The notes beneath the pieces are model-generated. The model was not told where the DNA came from. It was given only the letters and a program-made list of their open reading frames with translations, and made no database searches. From Aquabacterium sp. (GTDB lineage: Bacteria; Pseudomonadota; Gammaproteobacteria; Burkholderiales; Burkholderiaceae_C): DNA of 48,661 nt. The translations under genes were made by a program, and so were the position numbers. Below, piece after piece: positions 36,788 through 44,936 of the stretch; positions within the stretch are counted from its first letter, which is position 1, and every line of letters starts with the position of its first letter. The stretch covers positions 1 to 48,661 of the forward strand of contig NZ_JAQSDR010000013.1 in NCBI RefSeq assembly GCF_029946005.1, read 5' to 3'.

Positions 36788-37947
36788 GCCCGAACGCCCT
36801 GAAGCTGCCCGCCGGTCTGTGGCGCGTGATGCTGGGCACCACAATGGTGGTGCTCAGCTACAGCCTCCTCAACCCCGTGCTGGCCGTGCGCTTGCAAACG
36901 GCCGGTGTCAGTGCCACGGCCATTGGCGGCTTCGCCATGCTCGCCTTCGTCAGCGTGGCCTTGCTGGTGCCGGTGGTGCCGCATGTTTTTGCCCGCATCG
37001 GCGTGGGCAGGGCTTACCAGATCGGCCTGAGCATGGAGTTGCTGTCGTGCCTGGGTTACCTCGTCACCGACGACTACGCCGCGTGGTGCGCCCTCGCCCT
37101 GATGGCGGGCGTCGGCGCGGCCGCCGCCTGGAACGCGACCGAAGCCCTCATCGCCCACAATGTGCCCGCCACCCACCGGGGTCGCCTGACCGGCCTGTAC
37201 CAGACCGTGCTGGGCTGCGCGATGGCCGTGGGCCCCATGTTGCCCAGCGTGCTGGGCCTCGACCCGCGCCAAGCCAATGGCGTGGCCGCCGCCGGTTTGG
37301 CCCTGGGCCTGGCTTTGAGCCTCGCCCCAGTCGTGACCCAACTCAAAGCCGCCCACGAAGGCGCCCAGACCATGGGCCTGGCCGCAGCTTGGCGCCACCG
37401 TCCCTTGCTGGTGTGGGCCGCCTTGGTCGGCGGCGTCTTTGAAGTGGGCCTGGGCTCGGTCACCACCGCCTATGGCTCGCAATTGGGCATGAACCTGGCA
37501 GCGGCCACCTCCATCGCCGGGGCGCTGGGCATGGGCAGCTTCCTGCTGCAATACCCCACAGGTTGGCTGGCCGACCACGTGGCCACGCGGCGCTTGTTCA
37601 CCGGGGCGGCCATCATCCTGGTGCTGGCCTCGCTGGCCTTTGGCCAAGCCCAACAGTGGCCTCCGCTGATCTGGGTGTGTGCCGCGGCTTGGGGCGCCGT
37701 GGGCGGCGCGCTGTACACGCTGGCGATGATCCGCGTGGCGCATGATTTCGCCGACACCTCGGCCGTGGCCGGTACCTCCGCCATGATCGCGGGCTACACG
37801 GCCGGTGGCGCGCTGGGCCCGCTGGTCAGCGGCACGGTCATCGACCATTTTGGGGCGGTGGGCCAAAGCTGGTGGCTGGCCGCGCTGGCCAGCAGCCTGA
37901 TCCTGATGCAATGGCGCCGAACTCAGACGGTGGGCGCGTCGGCCTGA
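36775..37947 (+). CDS. MFS transporter
   Basis: About 390 aa, 12 hydrophobic helices of the major facilitator superfamily, with AATHRGRLTGLYQTVLG between helices and a mid-protein loop after LAPVVTQLKAAHEGAQTM. Substrate unknown; short, no drug-efflux-specific motif that I can place. The start is ambiguous: GTG at 36775 (overlapping corA by 13 bp) or ATG at 36829. Its 3' end overlaps the convergent hybrid kinase gene by 25 bp. Confidence 0.85.
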   Translation: MAELSPNALKLPAGLWRVMLGTTMVVLSYSLLNPVLAVRLQTAGVSATAIGGFAMLAFVSVALLVPVVPHVFARIGVGRAYQIGLSMELLSCLGYLVTDDYAAWCALALMAGVGAAAAWNATEALIAHNVPATHRGRLTGLYQTVLGCAMAVGPMLPSVLGLDPRQANGVAAAGLALGLALSLAPVVTQLKAAHEGAQTMGLAAAWRHRPLLVWAALVGGVFEVGLGSVTTAYGSQLGMNLAAATSIAGALGMGSFLLQYPTGWLADHVATRRLFTGAAIILVLASLAFGQAQQWPPLIWVCAAAWGAVGGALYTLAMIRVAHDFADTSAVAGTSAMIAGYTAGGALGPLVSGTVIDHFGAVGQSWWLAALASSLILMQWRRTQTVGASA

Positions 37948-39746
37948 CCAGACGTCGGCGCCAACGCCTGGGCCAAGGCCCTTTGCAGCGGCACCGATCC
38001 CACCGGCTTGTGCAGCAAGGTCATGCCGCTGCCCACCGCCGTGCGCAGGCGGTCCGCCGCCGTGTCACCCGTGACGATGATGGCAGGCACGGCTCGCCCT
38101 AGTCGCGCCCGCACCGCCTCAATGGCTTGCGGGCCGGTGCGGTGATCGCGCAAACGAAAATCCGCCAACACCACATCCGGGATGAAGCGATCCAGCAGCT
38201 TCACGGCCTCGGCCTCGGCGGCCGCCACTTCGCAAGCGCACCCCCAGGCCACCAACAGCTCGGACATGGCCACGCGCACGGCCTCGTCGTCATCGATCAA
38301 CAGCACCCGCACGCCCGCAAGCTGGGCATCCACCAAAGACGCAGGCGCTGGCGACGGCGCCACCACGTCCAGACTCAAAGGCACACCCAGCCGAAACACG
38401 GAGCCCCGGCCCAGCCTGGACACCAGGCTGACCGTCGCGCCCATGGCGCGCGCCAAACCCTCCACGATGGCCAAGCCCAATCCCAGTCCTTTGGTGCGAT
38501 CCCGCTCCGGGTTGCCCAGTTGGTGAAACTCCTGAAAGATGGCCTGGTGCTGTGCAGATTCGATGCCGATGCCGGTGTCCCACACCTCCAGCACGGCTTG
38601 ATCGCCTCGGCGTCGGCAGGCCAACAACACGCCCCCGCGCTCGGTGTAGCGGATGGCATTGGTCAACAGGTTGCGCAGGACCTGCTCCACCAGCCGGGGA
38701 TCGGCCCGCACCACCAGGTCGCTGTCGCGCACCCGGAACACCAGCCCGTTGTCATTGGCCAGCGGCGCGAAATGACGCTCCAGCTTGTGCAGCAAGGGCT
38801 GCACCGCAAACGCCTGCGGCAGCGGTGTGATCACCCCCGCATCCACCTTGGAAAAATCCAGCAAGGTGTTGAGCATCTCGCTGGCCGCCGCAGACGAGGC
38901 CTCGACATGGCCCCACATCTGACGCTGGCGCGCATCCAGTTTGGTGTGGCCCAAGGCCGTCAGAAACAGGCCCAAGGCATGCAAAGGTTGGCGCAAGTCG
39001 TGGCTGGCCGATGCCAGGAACACCGACTTGGCACGGTTGGCTGCTTCGGCATCGCGCAAGGCTTCTTCCGCCATCTGGCGGGCCTCGAACGCACGGCCGG
39101 TCTGCTCCCGCAGGCGCTCGACCAGGTCCGCATTCTCAAAACGCAGGTGGATGGACCGCCGCGTCACCTGAACGGCGTGGAAGGAAAACACCCCCATCAC
39201 CAACAGGTAGATCAGCGAGGCCAGTCCCATGGTTTGGCTGACCGGGTCGGCGGCTGGCAGCAGCACCAGCACCGAGGGCAGCAGACAAGGCAAGCCATAC
39301 GCCACCGACACCGGCCAACTCGACGAAAACACCACCAGGCCGCCCGCGCTCATGCCCGACAGCATCGTGATCACCAGGGTCAGGGTGATCGGCCATTCCG
39401 GCTTCATGAACAGCAGGGCAAACAAGCCCCAGGTCATCCCCAGCAGCATCGCCATCAAGCGAACCGCCTGGGCATAAACCAGCACTTTCGCGGGATCACT
39501 TGGCCGCGGCAGGAAATGTCGGCCCGTGAAACAAGCGATGCCCAACAGCGTGGAAATCACACCCCACCACAGCACGCTGGCATCCCCGATGGTGGACCAA
39601 TAGGCCCAGGCGGCCATGATGGCCACCAAGGTGTAGGTGACGAAGGCCGCGGGCAGGTTGCGGTCCAGCAGCTCCATCTCGGCGGTCAAACCACGGCCCT
39701 TGTCAAAGCGCCAAGCCTGCGACAGCAAGCCCGCCAAGGAACTCAT
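37923..39746 (-). CDS. hybrid sensor histidine kinase / response regulator
   Basis: Encodes about 607 aa. An N-terminal membrane sensor of about six helices (30-200) precedes a coiled-coil, then HisKA with SHDLRQPLHALGLFL (phospho-His near 260). The HATPase domain shows RNLLTNAIRYTERG (N box), DTGIGI (G1) and GLGLGLAIVEG (G2). The C-terminal receiver has LIDDDEAVRVAM and phospho-Asp in VVLADFRLRDH. No periplasmic ligand domain is seen, so membrane-embedded sensing is likely. The ATG overlaps the response-regulator stop by 4 bp; an in-frame GTG lies at 39758. Signal unknown. Confidence 0.92.
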   Translation of the reverse strand: MSSLAGLLSQAWRFDKGRGLTAEMELLDRNLPAAFVTYTLVAIMAAWAYWSTIGDASVLWWGVISTLLGIACFTGRHFLPRPSDPAKVLVYAQAVRLMAMLLGMTWGLFALLFMKPEWPITLTLVITMLSGMSAGGLVVFSSSWPVSVAYGLPCLLPSVLVLLPAADPVSQTMGLASLIYLLVMGVFSFHAVQVTRRSIHLRFENADLVERLREQTGRAFEARQMAEEALRDAEAANRAKSVFLASASHDLRQPLHALGLFLTALGHTKLDARQRQMWGHVEASSAAASEMLNTLLDFSKVDAGVITPLPQAFAVQPLLHKLERHFAPLANDNGLVFRVRDSDLVVRADPRLVEQVLRNLLTNAIRYTERGGVLLACRRRGDQAVLEVWDTGIGIESAQHQAIFQEFHQLGNPERDRTKGLGLGLAIVEGLARAMGATVSLVSRLGRGSVFRLGVPLSLDVVAPSPAPASLVDAQLAGVRVLLIDDDEAVRVAMSELLVAWGCACEVAAAEAEAVKLLDRFIPDVVLADFRLRDHRTGPQAIEAVRARLGRAVPAIIVTGDTAADRLRTAVGSGMTLLHKPVGSVPLQRALAQALAPTSGQADAPTV

Positions 39747-40390
39747 GGCCTCAGCCACCCTCGCTGCACGGCCACGTCGTAAGCCTGCTGGCGGCTGGTG
39801 GCGTCCAGCATCTCGGTCAGCCAGGACACCTCGGCCCGCACGTCGTTTTCGCTCAAGCCCACCTGGCGCGCAATCGCCTTGTTGGGCGCCCCTTGCCCCA
39901 GCAGACGAAGGATGGACAGTTGCCGCTCATTGGGACGGATGGGATCCTGGCAGGCCAGCAACACCGTGGCGGCGGGCGCCTGCTCATAGTGCGAAAACGG
40001 AAAGGCCTGACCGCCCGACAAGCACTCGCGCAAGGTGTTCACCATCTGTGCACCACTGGCGGACTTGGACAAGTAACCCACGGCCCCGGCGTTTCGCGCT
40101 TGCGTGATCTGGGAGGCGTCATCGCTGCCCGACACCATCAGCACCGGCACGGGCCCAAAGTGGTCCTGCAACACCTGGATCAGTGACAGCCCATTCGCAT
40201 CGGGCAAATGCACGTCCAGCAGGATCAGGTCCAGCGATGGCGAGGGCCCCACTTTCATGGCCTCGGCCAGGCTGGGCGCTTCCAGCAAGGTCGACCCCGG
40301 AAAAGCTTCGCGCAGGATCATGCCCAGGCCGGTACGGAACAAGGCATGGTCATCCACCAGCAAGATGCGGGGATTGGGCGTCGAAGGCAT
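39743..40390 (-). CDS. LuxR/NarL-type response regulator
   Basis: Encodes 215 aa. Receiver about 5-120: LLVDDHALFRTGLGMIL, phospho-Asp in DLILLDVHLPDANG, MVSGSD and KSASG. A C-terminal GerE-like HTH follows (RPNERQLSILRLLGQGAPNKAIARQVGLSENDVRAEV). The recognition helix differs from common GTVKNHV-type members. Translationally coupled to the hybrid kinase. Start ATG at 40390 (a TTG at 40414 is in frame). The palindrome at 40480-40493 upstream is a candidate autoregulatory site. Confidence 0.9.
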   Translation of the reverse strand: MPSTPNPRILLVDDHALFRTGLGMILREAFPGSTLLEAPSLAEAMKVGPSPSLDLILLDVHLPDANGLSLIQVLQDHFGPVPVLMVSGSDDASQITQARNAGAVGYLSKSASGAQMVNTLRECLSGGQAFPFSHYEQAPAATVLLACQDPIRPNERQLSILRLLGQGAPNKAIARQVGLSENDVRAEVSWLTEMLDATSRQQAYDVAVQRGWLRP

Positions 40391-40479
40391 GGGAACGGCG
40401 GGGTTGAACTGCAACAGACCGCAGTATCCCCCGCCTCCGCTTCAGCCCGTTACCAAGATACCCCGCAAGCCGGTGGTTT

Positions 40480-40493
40480 CCCCCTTAAGGGGG
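40480..40493. promoter_or_regulatory. 14-bp perfect palindrome upstream of the two-component operon
   Basis: CCCCCTTAAGGGGG sits between the DAHP synthase stop (40517) and the response-regulator start (40390), about 90 bp from the latter. This symmetric form is typical of dimeric NarL/LuxR-type regulator sites. Function inferred. Confidence 0.5.
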
Positions 40494-40516
40494 TACCTAC
40501 TCGCCATGGTCAATGC

Positions 40517-41635
40517 TCAGCGCGCGCGCCGGGCCTTCACGGCGCTCGACAGGATCTCCAGCACATTGGTCGAATCAGCCCAGCCAATGCAGGCATCGGT
40601 GATGCTCTTGCCGTATTCAAGCGCAGAGGGCTGGTCCTTGCCCGGCGTGAACTTCTGGTTGCCGGGGTTCAGGTGGCTTTCCACCATCACGCCAAAAATG
40701 CCCCGCGAGCCCCCTCCGATCTGCGCCCCGATGTCCTTGGCCACGTCGATCTGCTTCTCGTGCTGCTTGGAGCTGTTGGCGTGCGAGCAGTCCACCATCA
40801 AGGTGGTGGGCAGCTTGGCGGCGGCCAGATCCTTGCAAGCGGCTTCCACATTGGCCGCATCGTAATTGGGCGCCTTGCCACCGCGCAGGATCACGTGGCA
40901 ATCCGGATTGCCCGCCGTCTCCACAATCGCCACCTGCCCGTTCTTGTGAACCGACAGGAAGTGGTGCGCCCCCGCCGCAGCCTGGATGGCATCGGTCGCG
41001 ATCCTGATGTTGCCATCGGTGCCGTTCTTGAAGCCAATGGGCGCGCTCAAGCCCGAGGCCAGCTCGCGGTGAACCTGGCTCTCGGTCGTGCGCGCACCAA
41101 TCGCGCCCCAACTGATCAGGTCACCAATGTACTGAGGCGACACCACATCCAGGAACTCACTGCCGGCCGGTACGCCCAGGCGGTTGATCTCCAGCAGCAG
41201 ATGGCGGGCCATGCGCAGGCCTTCGTCAATGCGGTAGCTCTCGTCCAAGTAGGGATCATTGATCAAGCCCTTCCAGCCCACCGTCGTGCGCGGCTTTTCG
41301 AAGTACACCCGCATGACGATTTCCAGCGTGTCCGAATAGCGCTCACGCTCGACCAACAACTTGCGCGCGTATTCCAGCGCGGCAGCAGGATCGTGGATCG
41401 AGCAAGGACCAATGACCACCAACAAGCGGTCATCCTTGCCCTGCATGATCTCGCGGATCTTTTGACGCGTGCCCGACACGAGCGTCTCCACTGGCGTCCC
41501 CCGAATCGGGAAGAAGCGGATCAAGTGCTCCGGTGGCGGCAGCGGTGTCACGTTGAGGATGCGTTCGTCATCGGTTTGCGAAGTCTTGTCGGCGGGCGGA
41601 ACCCAGCCGGATGAGGCGCTGGAATTGGCGTTCAT
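40517..41635 (-). CDS. aroG: 3-deoxy-7-phosphoheptulonate (DAHP) synthase, class I
   Basis: Encodes 372 aa, slightly longer than E. coli AroG (350). It condenses PEP and erythrose-4-phosphate in the first step of the shikimate pathway. Class I signatures: LLVVIGPCSIHDPAAALEYA (Cys metal ligand), MRVYFEKPRTTVGWKGLINDP, SQVHRELASG, IGFKNGTDGNI and MVDCSHANSSKQ. Which feedback inhibitor it obeys cannot be read, so the symbol means type only. It is preceded by an aromatic-rich leader peptide and terminator (41675-41804), suggesting transcriptional attenuation. Confidence 0.93.
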   Translation of the reverse strand: MNANSSASSGWVPPADKTSQTDDERILNVTPLPPPEHLIRFFPIRGTPVETLVSGTRQKIREIMQGKDDRLLVVIGPCSIHDPAAALEYARKLLVERERYSDTLEIVMRVYFEKPRTTVGWKGLINDPYLDESYRIDEGLRMARHLLLEINRLGVPAGSEFLDVVSPQYIGDLISWGAIGARTTESQVHRELASGLSAPIGFKNGTDGNIRIATDAIQAAAGAHHFLSVHKNGQVAIVETAGNPDCHVILRGGKAPNYDAANVEAACKDLAAAKLPTTLMVDCSHANSSKQHEKQIDVAKDIGAQIGGGSRGIFGVMVESHLNPGNQKFTPGKDQPSALEYGKSITDACIGWADSTNVLEILSSAVKARRAR

Positions 41636-41674
41636 GAAAAGCGTCCTGAGGCGTGGTGCGGGTTGAAAACGTCG

Positions 41675-41708
41675 AAAAAAAACCGCCGGAGGGTGACCCG
41701 GCGGTTTT
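41675..41708 (-). terminator. attenuator terminator ahead of DAHP synthase
   Basis: On the minus strand AAAACCGCCGG (41698-41708), loop GTCACCCT, CCGGCGGTTTT (41679-41689), then further T's to 41675. A strong intrinsic terminator lying 21 bp after the leader peptide stop and 39 bp before the aroG start, where an operon terminator would block expression, so it must be conditional. The 5' arm can alternatively pair with CCGGCG inside the leader ORF (41750-41755 on the minus strand), a natural antiterminator. Confidence 0.85.
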
Positions 41709-41729
41709 CAGGAATGTGGTGGTGGCTGC

Positions 41730-41804
41730 TTACGCGCTCTCCACTCCTGCGCCGGTTGCGGGCGAGAAGTAAAAGTGCCAAAAATAAAAGCGAGCCGTGT
41801 TCAT
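41730..41804 (-). CDS. aromatic amino-acid leader peptide
   Basis: A 24-codon ORF on the minus strand, MNTAR then FYFWHFYF, then SPATGAGVESA. Eight consecutive residues contain 4 Phe, 2 Tyr, 1 Trp and 1 His. It sits just before an intrinsic terminator and the DAHP synthase gene, as in pheL/trpL attenuators, where ribosome stalling at scarce aminoacyl-tRNA prevents terminator formation. No Shine-Dalgarno is visible; a -10-like TACATT ends 7 bp before the ATG, so the transcript could be leaderless. Composition and position are seen; the regulatory mechanism is inferred from known attenuators. Confidence 0.8.
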   Translation of the reverse strand: MNTARFYFWHFYFSPATGAGVESA

Positions 41805-41811
41805 GCTTGGC

Positions 41812-41842
41812 AATGTAGCACGCCTGAACACATCGTGGGCAA
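41812..41842 (-). promoter_or_regulatory. candidate promoter of the leader peptide-aroG transcript
   Basis: On the minus strand TACATT (41812-41817) preceded 19 bp upstream by TTGCCC (about 41837-41842). The -10 is good; spacing is long. If right, transcription starts at or next to the leader ATG at 41804. Confidence 0.35.
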
Positions 41843-41855
41843 ATCCGTCGCCCGG

Positions 41856-41884
41856 TTGACAGTCGGCCCCAGCCCCGATGGACT
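41856..41884 (+). promoter_or_regulatory. candidate sigma-70 promoter of the Mpo1-like gene
   Basis: TTGACA (41856-41861), 17-bp spacer, TGGACT (41879-41884), followed by AAAGGA and the ATG at 41910. The -35 is consensus, the -10 moderate. Confidence 0.45.
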
Positions 41885-41909
41885 AGGATTCACGCAAAGG
41901 ACCCCTGCC

Positions 41910-42413
41910 ATGAACAAGCTCACCGACCTTCTGGCCCAGTACGCCAGCTACCACCGAGACCGCCGCAACATCCTGACGCACTTGGTCGGCATCCCCATGA
42001 TCGTGCTGTCCTTGATGGTGTTGCTGGCCCGGCCCACACTGGCCACCCTCGGCGGCCTGCCCGTCAACCCCGGCATGGTCATCGCGGCCCTGCTAGCGTT
42101 CTATTATCTCAAGCTGGATCTGCGCATGGGTGCAGTCATGACCGCCGTGTTCGTGCTGGGTCTGGACGTCGCACTCCACACCGCGCCCTTGACCACAGGT
42201 GCCTGGCTAGCTTGGGGGCTGGGCTTGTTCCTGGTGGGTTGGGCCATCCAGTTCCTAGGCCACTACTTCGAAGGCCGCAAACCCGCCTTTGTTGATGACC
42301 TCATCGGCCTGCTCATCGGGCCCCTGTTCGTGCTGGCCGAAGTCGCCTTCTTGCTGGGCTTGCGCAAAGACGTTGAGGCCGCCATTGCGCAAAAGGTCGG
42401 CACGGTCCGCTGA
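41910..42413 (+). CDS. Mpo1-like/DUF962 family membrane protein
   Basis: Encodes 167 aa. N-terminal LLAQYASYHRDRRNILTHLVGIPMIV with the conserved YxxxHxxxxNxxTHxxGIP pattern, further hydrophobic helices, and a second His motif FLGHYFEGRKPAFVDD. Yeast Mpo1 (YGL010w) is an Fe-dependent dioxygenase of 2-hydroxy fatty acids; the His residues needed for metal are present. Bacterial substrate not established. AAAGGA (41896-41901) is 8 bp before the ATG. Convergent with the peroxiredoxin gene. Confidence 0.9.
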   Translation: MNKLTDLLAQYASYHRDRRNILTHLVGIPMIVLSLMVLLARPTLATLGGLPVNPGMVIAALLAFYYLKLDLRMGAVMTAVFVLGLDVALHTAPLTTGAWLAWGLGLFLVGWAIQFLGHYFEGRKPAFVDDLIGLLIGPLFVLAEVAFLLGLRKDVEAAIAQKVGTVR

Positions 42414-42451
42414 AACCCAAAGGCTTTCGGGTCGGCCAGCGGGTCCGTCGA

Positions 42452-42967
42452 TCAGGCCTTCAAGGCCTGGGCCTGGGCCAGCAGAGTGTCAGCATCGCTG
42501 ACCTTGAAGCCGCCGCCTTCTTCCACGTTCAACGCTTTGACGACACCGTTCGAGGCCAGCAACGAATAGCGCTGCGAGCGCAGACCCAAACCCTTTTCCG
42601 TCAGGTCCAATGTCAGCCCCGTCGCCTTGGCGAAGGCGGCGCTGCCATCGGCCATCATGCGGACCTTGCCCCCGGCCTTCAGTTCGCGGCCCCAGGCCCC
42701 CATCACGAAGGGGTCATTCACTGACACGCACCAAATCTCGTCCACGCCTGCGGCCTTGAAAGCCTCGACTTGGTCGATGTAGCCAGGCGCGTGCTTGGCC
42801 GAGCAAGTGGGCGTGAACGCGCCCGGCAGGCCGAAGATGGCGATGGTCTTGTCGGCCGTGATCTTGGCAATGTCAAAGGTGTTCGGACCCAGGCTGCAGC
42901 CCTCACCCTCCACGTCGAAAAACTCGGACAAGGAACCGCTGGGCAGCGTGTCGCCAATTTTGATCAT
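42452..42967 (-). CDS. peroxiredoxin (Prx5-like)
   Basis: Encodes 171 aa. Peroxidatic Cys55 in PGAFTPTCSAKHAPGY; additional Cys24 and Cys80 (EIWCVSVNDPFVM). This matches the Prx5/hybrid-glutaredoxin group that reduces H2O2 and organic peroxides using glutathione/glutaredoxin or thioredoxin. The family-typical RSQRYSLLASNGVVKALNVEEGGGF is present. GAGGT precedes the ATG. It lies directly downstream of the rpsQ terminator where rplN would lie in many bacteria. Confidence 0.93.
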   Translation of the reverse strand: MIKIGDTLPSGSLSEFFDVEGEGCSLGPNTFDIAKITADKTIAIFGLPGAFTPTCSAKHAPGYIDQVEAFKAAGVDEIWCVSVNDPFVMGAWGRELKAGGKVRMMADGSAAFAKATGLTLDLTEKGLGLRSQRYSLLASNGVVKALNVEEGGGFKVSDADTLLAQAQALKA

Positions 42968-43017
42968 GGGGAAACCTCAGGTGAGAGTAAAACAGGCTTG
43001 AAAGAGAAGCGGAAATG

Positions 43018-43056
43018 AAAAAACCGGAGGGCCAGTATAAAACTGGACATCCGGTT
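43018..43056 (-). terminator. terminator at the end of the S10 ribosomal block
   Basis: On the minus strand AACCGGA ... TCCGGTT followed by TTTT. Within the loop a second stem CCAGT / ACTGG forms a stacked hairpin. It lies about 60 bp after the rpsQ stop, marking the operon end. Confidence 0.85.
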
Positions 43057-43118
43057 CTCATGCTGGCCATGACAGGATTACCCTGCCACGGACATGCTTG
43101 GCTTTCGCCAGCGATCGA

Positions 43119-43412
43119 TCAGACCGCGCGAGCCTTTTCCACCAAGCGGGTCACAGCCCAGGCCTTGGTCTTGGAAATGGGACGCGTTTCGCTGATCTCG
43201 ACCACGTCACCGATGTGGAACTCATTGTTCTCATCGTGGGCGTGGTACTTGCGCGAGTGGGCCACGATCTTGCCGTAGAGCTCGTGCTTGGCACGGCGCT
43301 CGACGAGCACGGTCACGGTCTTCGCGCGCGCATCGCTGACCACACGACCCACCAGGGTGCGTGTGTTTTTGACTGCTGGTGTAGCAGCGGTTTGAGCTTG
43401 AGCTTGCGTCAT
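43119..43412 (-). CDS. rpsQ: 30S ribosomal protein S17
   Basis: Encodes 97 aa; core [43 protein letters not shown]. The N terminus ([16 protein letters not shown]) adds about 10 residues compared with E. coli S17 (84 aa). Primary 16S-binding protein. Start overlaps the rpmC stop by 4 bp. Last gene of the S10 run before a terminator. Confidence 0.97.
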   Translation of the reverse strand: MTQAQAQTAATPAVKNTRTLVGRVVSDARAKTVTVLVERRAKHELYGKIVAHSRKYHAHDENNEFHIGDVVEISETRPISKTKAWAVTRLVEKARAV

Positions 43413-43606
43413 TTCGCAGCTCCTTTCTTCTCGGTCAGAATCGTCTTGACACGGGCAATGTCACGACGGGTCTTCTTCAGAGCCGAGTGGTCATTGAGCT
43501 GCTGAGTAGCCTTTTGCATGCGCATGTTGAAATGCGCTTTCAGCAATTCTTTGACTTCGGTTTCGAGTGCGGCCACATCTTTGGCGCGCAGTTCAGAGGC
43601 GTTCAT
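43409..43606 (-). CDS. rpmC: 50S ribosomal protein L29
   Basis: Encodes 65 aa; [31 protein letters not shown], typical length (E. coli 63). It sits near the peptide exit tunnel. ATG at 43606 is preferred over the upstream GTG at 43630 because of family similarity and AGGAAAAG just ahead. Confidence 0.96.
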   Translation of the reverse strand: MNASELRAKDVAALETEVKELLKAHFNMRMQKATQQLNDHSALKKTRRDIARVKTILTEKKGAAK

Positions 43607-43630
43607 GTGCTTCTTTTCCTTTGCGACCAA

Positions 43631-44047
43631 TTAAGAGCCGATCATGCGCGTGACGAATGTCGTGCGCAGAGGCAGTTTGGCGGACGCGAGCTGGAAGGCT
43701 TCGCGGGCCAGTTCCTCGGGAACCCCGTGGATTTCGTAGAGCACCTTGCCGGGCTGAATTTCAGCGACGTAGTACTCAACGCTACCCTTACCATTACCCA
43801 TCCGCACTTCTGCGGGCTTTTGGGAAATGGGCTTGTCCGGGAAGATGCGGATCCAGATGCGGCCACCACGCTTGACACAACGCGAAATGGCACGGCGGGC
43901 AGCTTCGATCTGACGGGCCGTCAGGCGACCACGTTCAGTGGCCTTCAGACCGAATTCGCCGAACGCAACGGTGGCGCCACGGGTGGCGACACCCGTGTTG
44001 CGACCCTTGTGTTCCTTGCGGAACTTGCGACGATTAGGTTGCAACAT
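43631..44047 (-). CDS. rplP: 50S ribosomal protein L16
   Basis: Encodes 138 aa; [44 protein letters not shown] and the conserved [20 protein letters not shown]. Organises 23S rRNA near the A-site. 3 bp after rpsC. Confidence 0.98.
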   Translation of the reverse strand: MLQPNRRKFRKEHKGRNTGVATRGATVAFGEFGLKATERGRLTARQIEAARRAISRCVKRGGRIWIRIFPDKPISQKPAEVRMGNGKGSVEYYVAEIQPGKVLYEIHGVPEELAREAFQLASAKLPLRTTFVTRMIGS

Positions 44048-44050
44048 TGA

Positions 44051-44926
44051 TTATTCTCCTTTCGGCGCTTCAGCGGCAACCGGAGCAACGACCTTGCGGA
44101 CGCGCTTGGCACCAGCATCAGCGGGCTTGTCACCACCTTCGGGGGCAGCAGCAGCACCCGGCGCGCCATCAGCGCGAGGGGCACCACGTGTTGCACCACG
44201 GGCGGGTGGGCGGCGGTCGTTGGGGCGGTCACTGCGGGGACGGCGGTTGCGGCGGTCGTCTTCACGATCCTCACCCTTGACCACCGGTGCGTCGCCGTTA
44301 GGCAGACGGTCACCCTTGTAAACCCACACCTTCACACCGATGACACCGTAGGTGGTCTGTGCTTCAGAAGTGCCGTAGTCGATGTCAGCACGCAGGGTGT
44401 GAAGCGGCACGCGACCTTCGCGGTACCACTCGGTACGTGCGATTTCGATGCCGTTCAGACGACCTGCCGACATGATCTTGATGCCCAGGGCACCCAGACG
44501 CATGGCGTTTTGCATGGCGCGCTTCATGGCGCGACGGAACATGATCCGCTTTTCCAATTGCTGCGTGATCGAATCAGAGATCAGTTGAGCATCGATTTCA
44601 GGCTTGCGCACTTCTTCGATGTTCACTGCCACAGGACAGCCCAGGCGTTTGGCCAGTTCAATCTTGAGGTTCTCGATGTCTTCGCCCTTCTTGCCGATCA
44701 CCACGCCCGGACGAGCCGAGAAAATGGTGATGCGTGCGCTCTTGGCGGGACGCTCGATCAGGATGCGCGACACGGCGGCATTCTTCAGTTTCTTCTTGAG
44801 GTACTCACGCACGCCCAAGTCTTCAGCCAACATTTTGCTGAAGTTGCGGTTGCTCGCATACCAGCGTGATGACCAATTGCGGGTCACCGCCAGGCGGAAA
44901 CCGGTTGGATGGATTTTTTGTCCCAT
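44051..44926 (-). CDS. rpsC: 30S ribosomal protein S3
   Basis: Encodes 291 aa against 233 in E. coli. KH domain [20 protein letters not shown]...[11 protein letters not shown] and the C-terminal [15 protein letters not shown] are conserved. Beyond about residue 212 there is a 75-residue low-complexity tail rich in Arg, Asp, Pro and Ala ([16 protein letters not shown] ...), which such betaproteobacterial S3 proteins often carry. Its function is unknown. Confidence 0.97.
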   Translation of the reverse strand: MGQKIHPTGFRLAVTRNWSSRWYASNRNFSKMLAEDLGVREYLKKKLKNAAVSRILIERPAKSARITIFSARPGVVIGKKGEDIENLKIELAKRLGCPVAVNIEEVRKPEIDAQLISDSITQQLEKRIMFRRAMKRAMQNAMRLGALGIKIMSAGRLNGIEIARTEWYREGRVPLHTLRADIDYGTSEAQTTYGVIGVKVWVYKGDRLPNGDAPVVKGEDREDDRRNRRPRSDRPNDRRPPARGATRGAPRADGAPGAAAAPEGGDKPADAGAKRVRKVVAPVAAEAPKGE

Positions 44927-44936
44927 GGTTTGCCTT

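Noticed and set aside
38127..39782. A 551-codon frame opposite the hybrid kinase
   Set aside because: Gln/His/Arg-rich shadow of the histidine kinase gene.
42414..42451. Bidirectional terminator between the Mpo1-like and peroxiredoxin genes
   Set aside because: ACCCAAAG/CTTTCGGGT forms an imperfect stem without a T tract; too weak to list.
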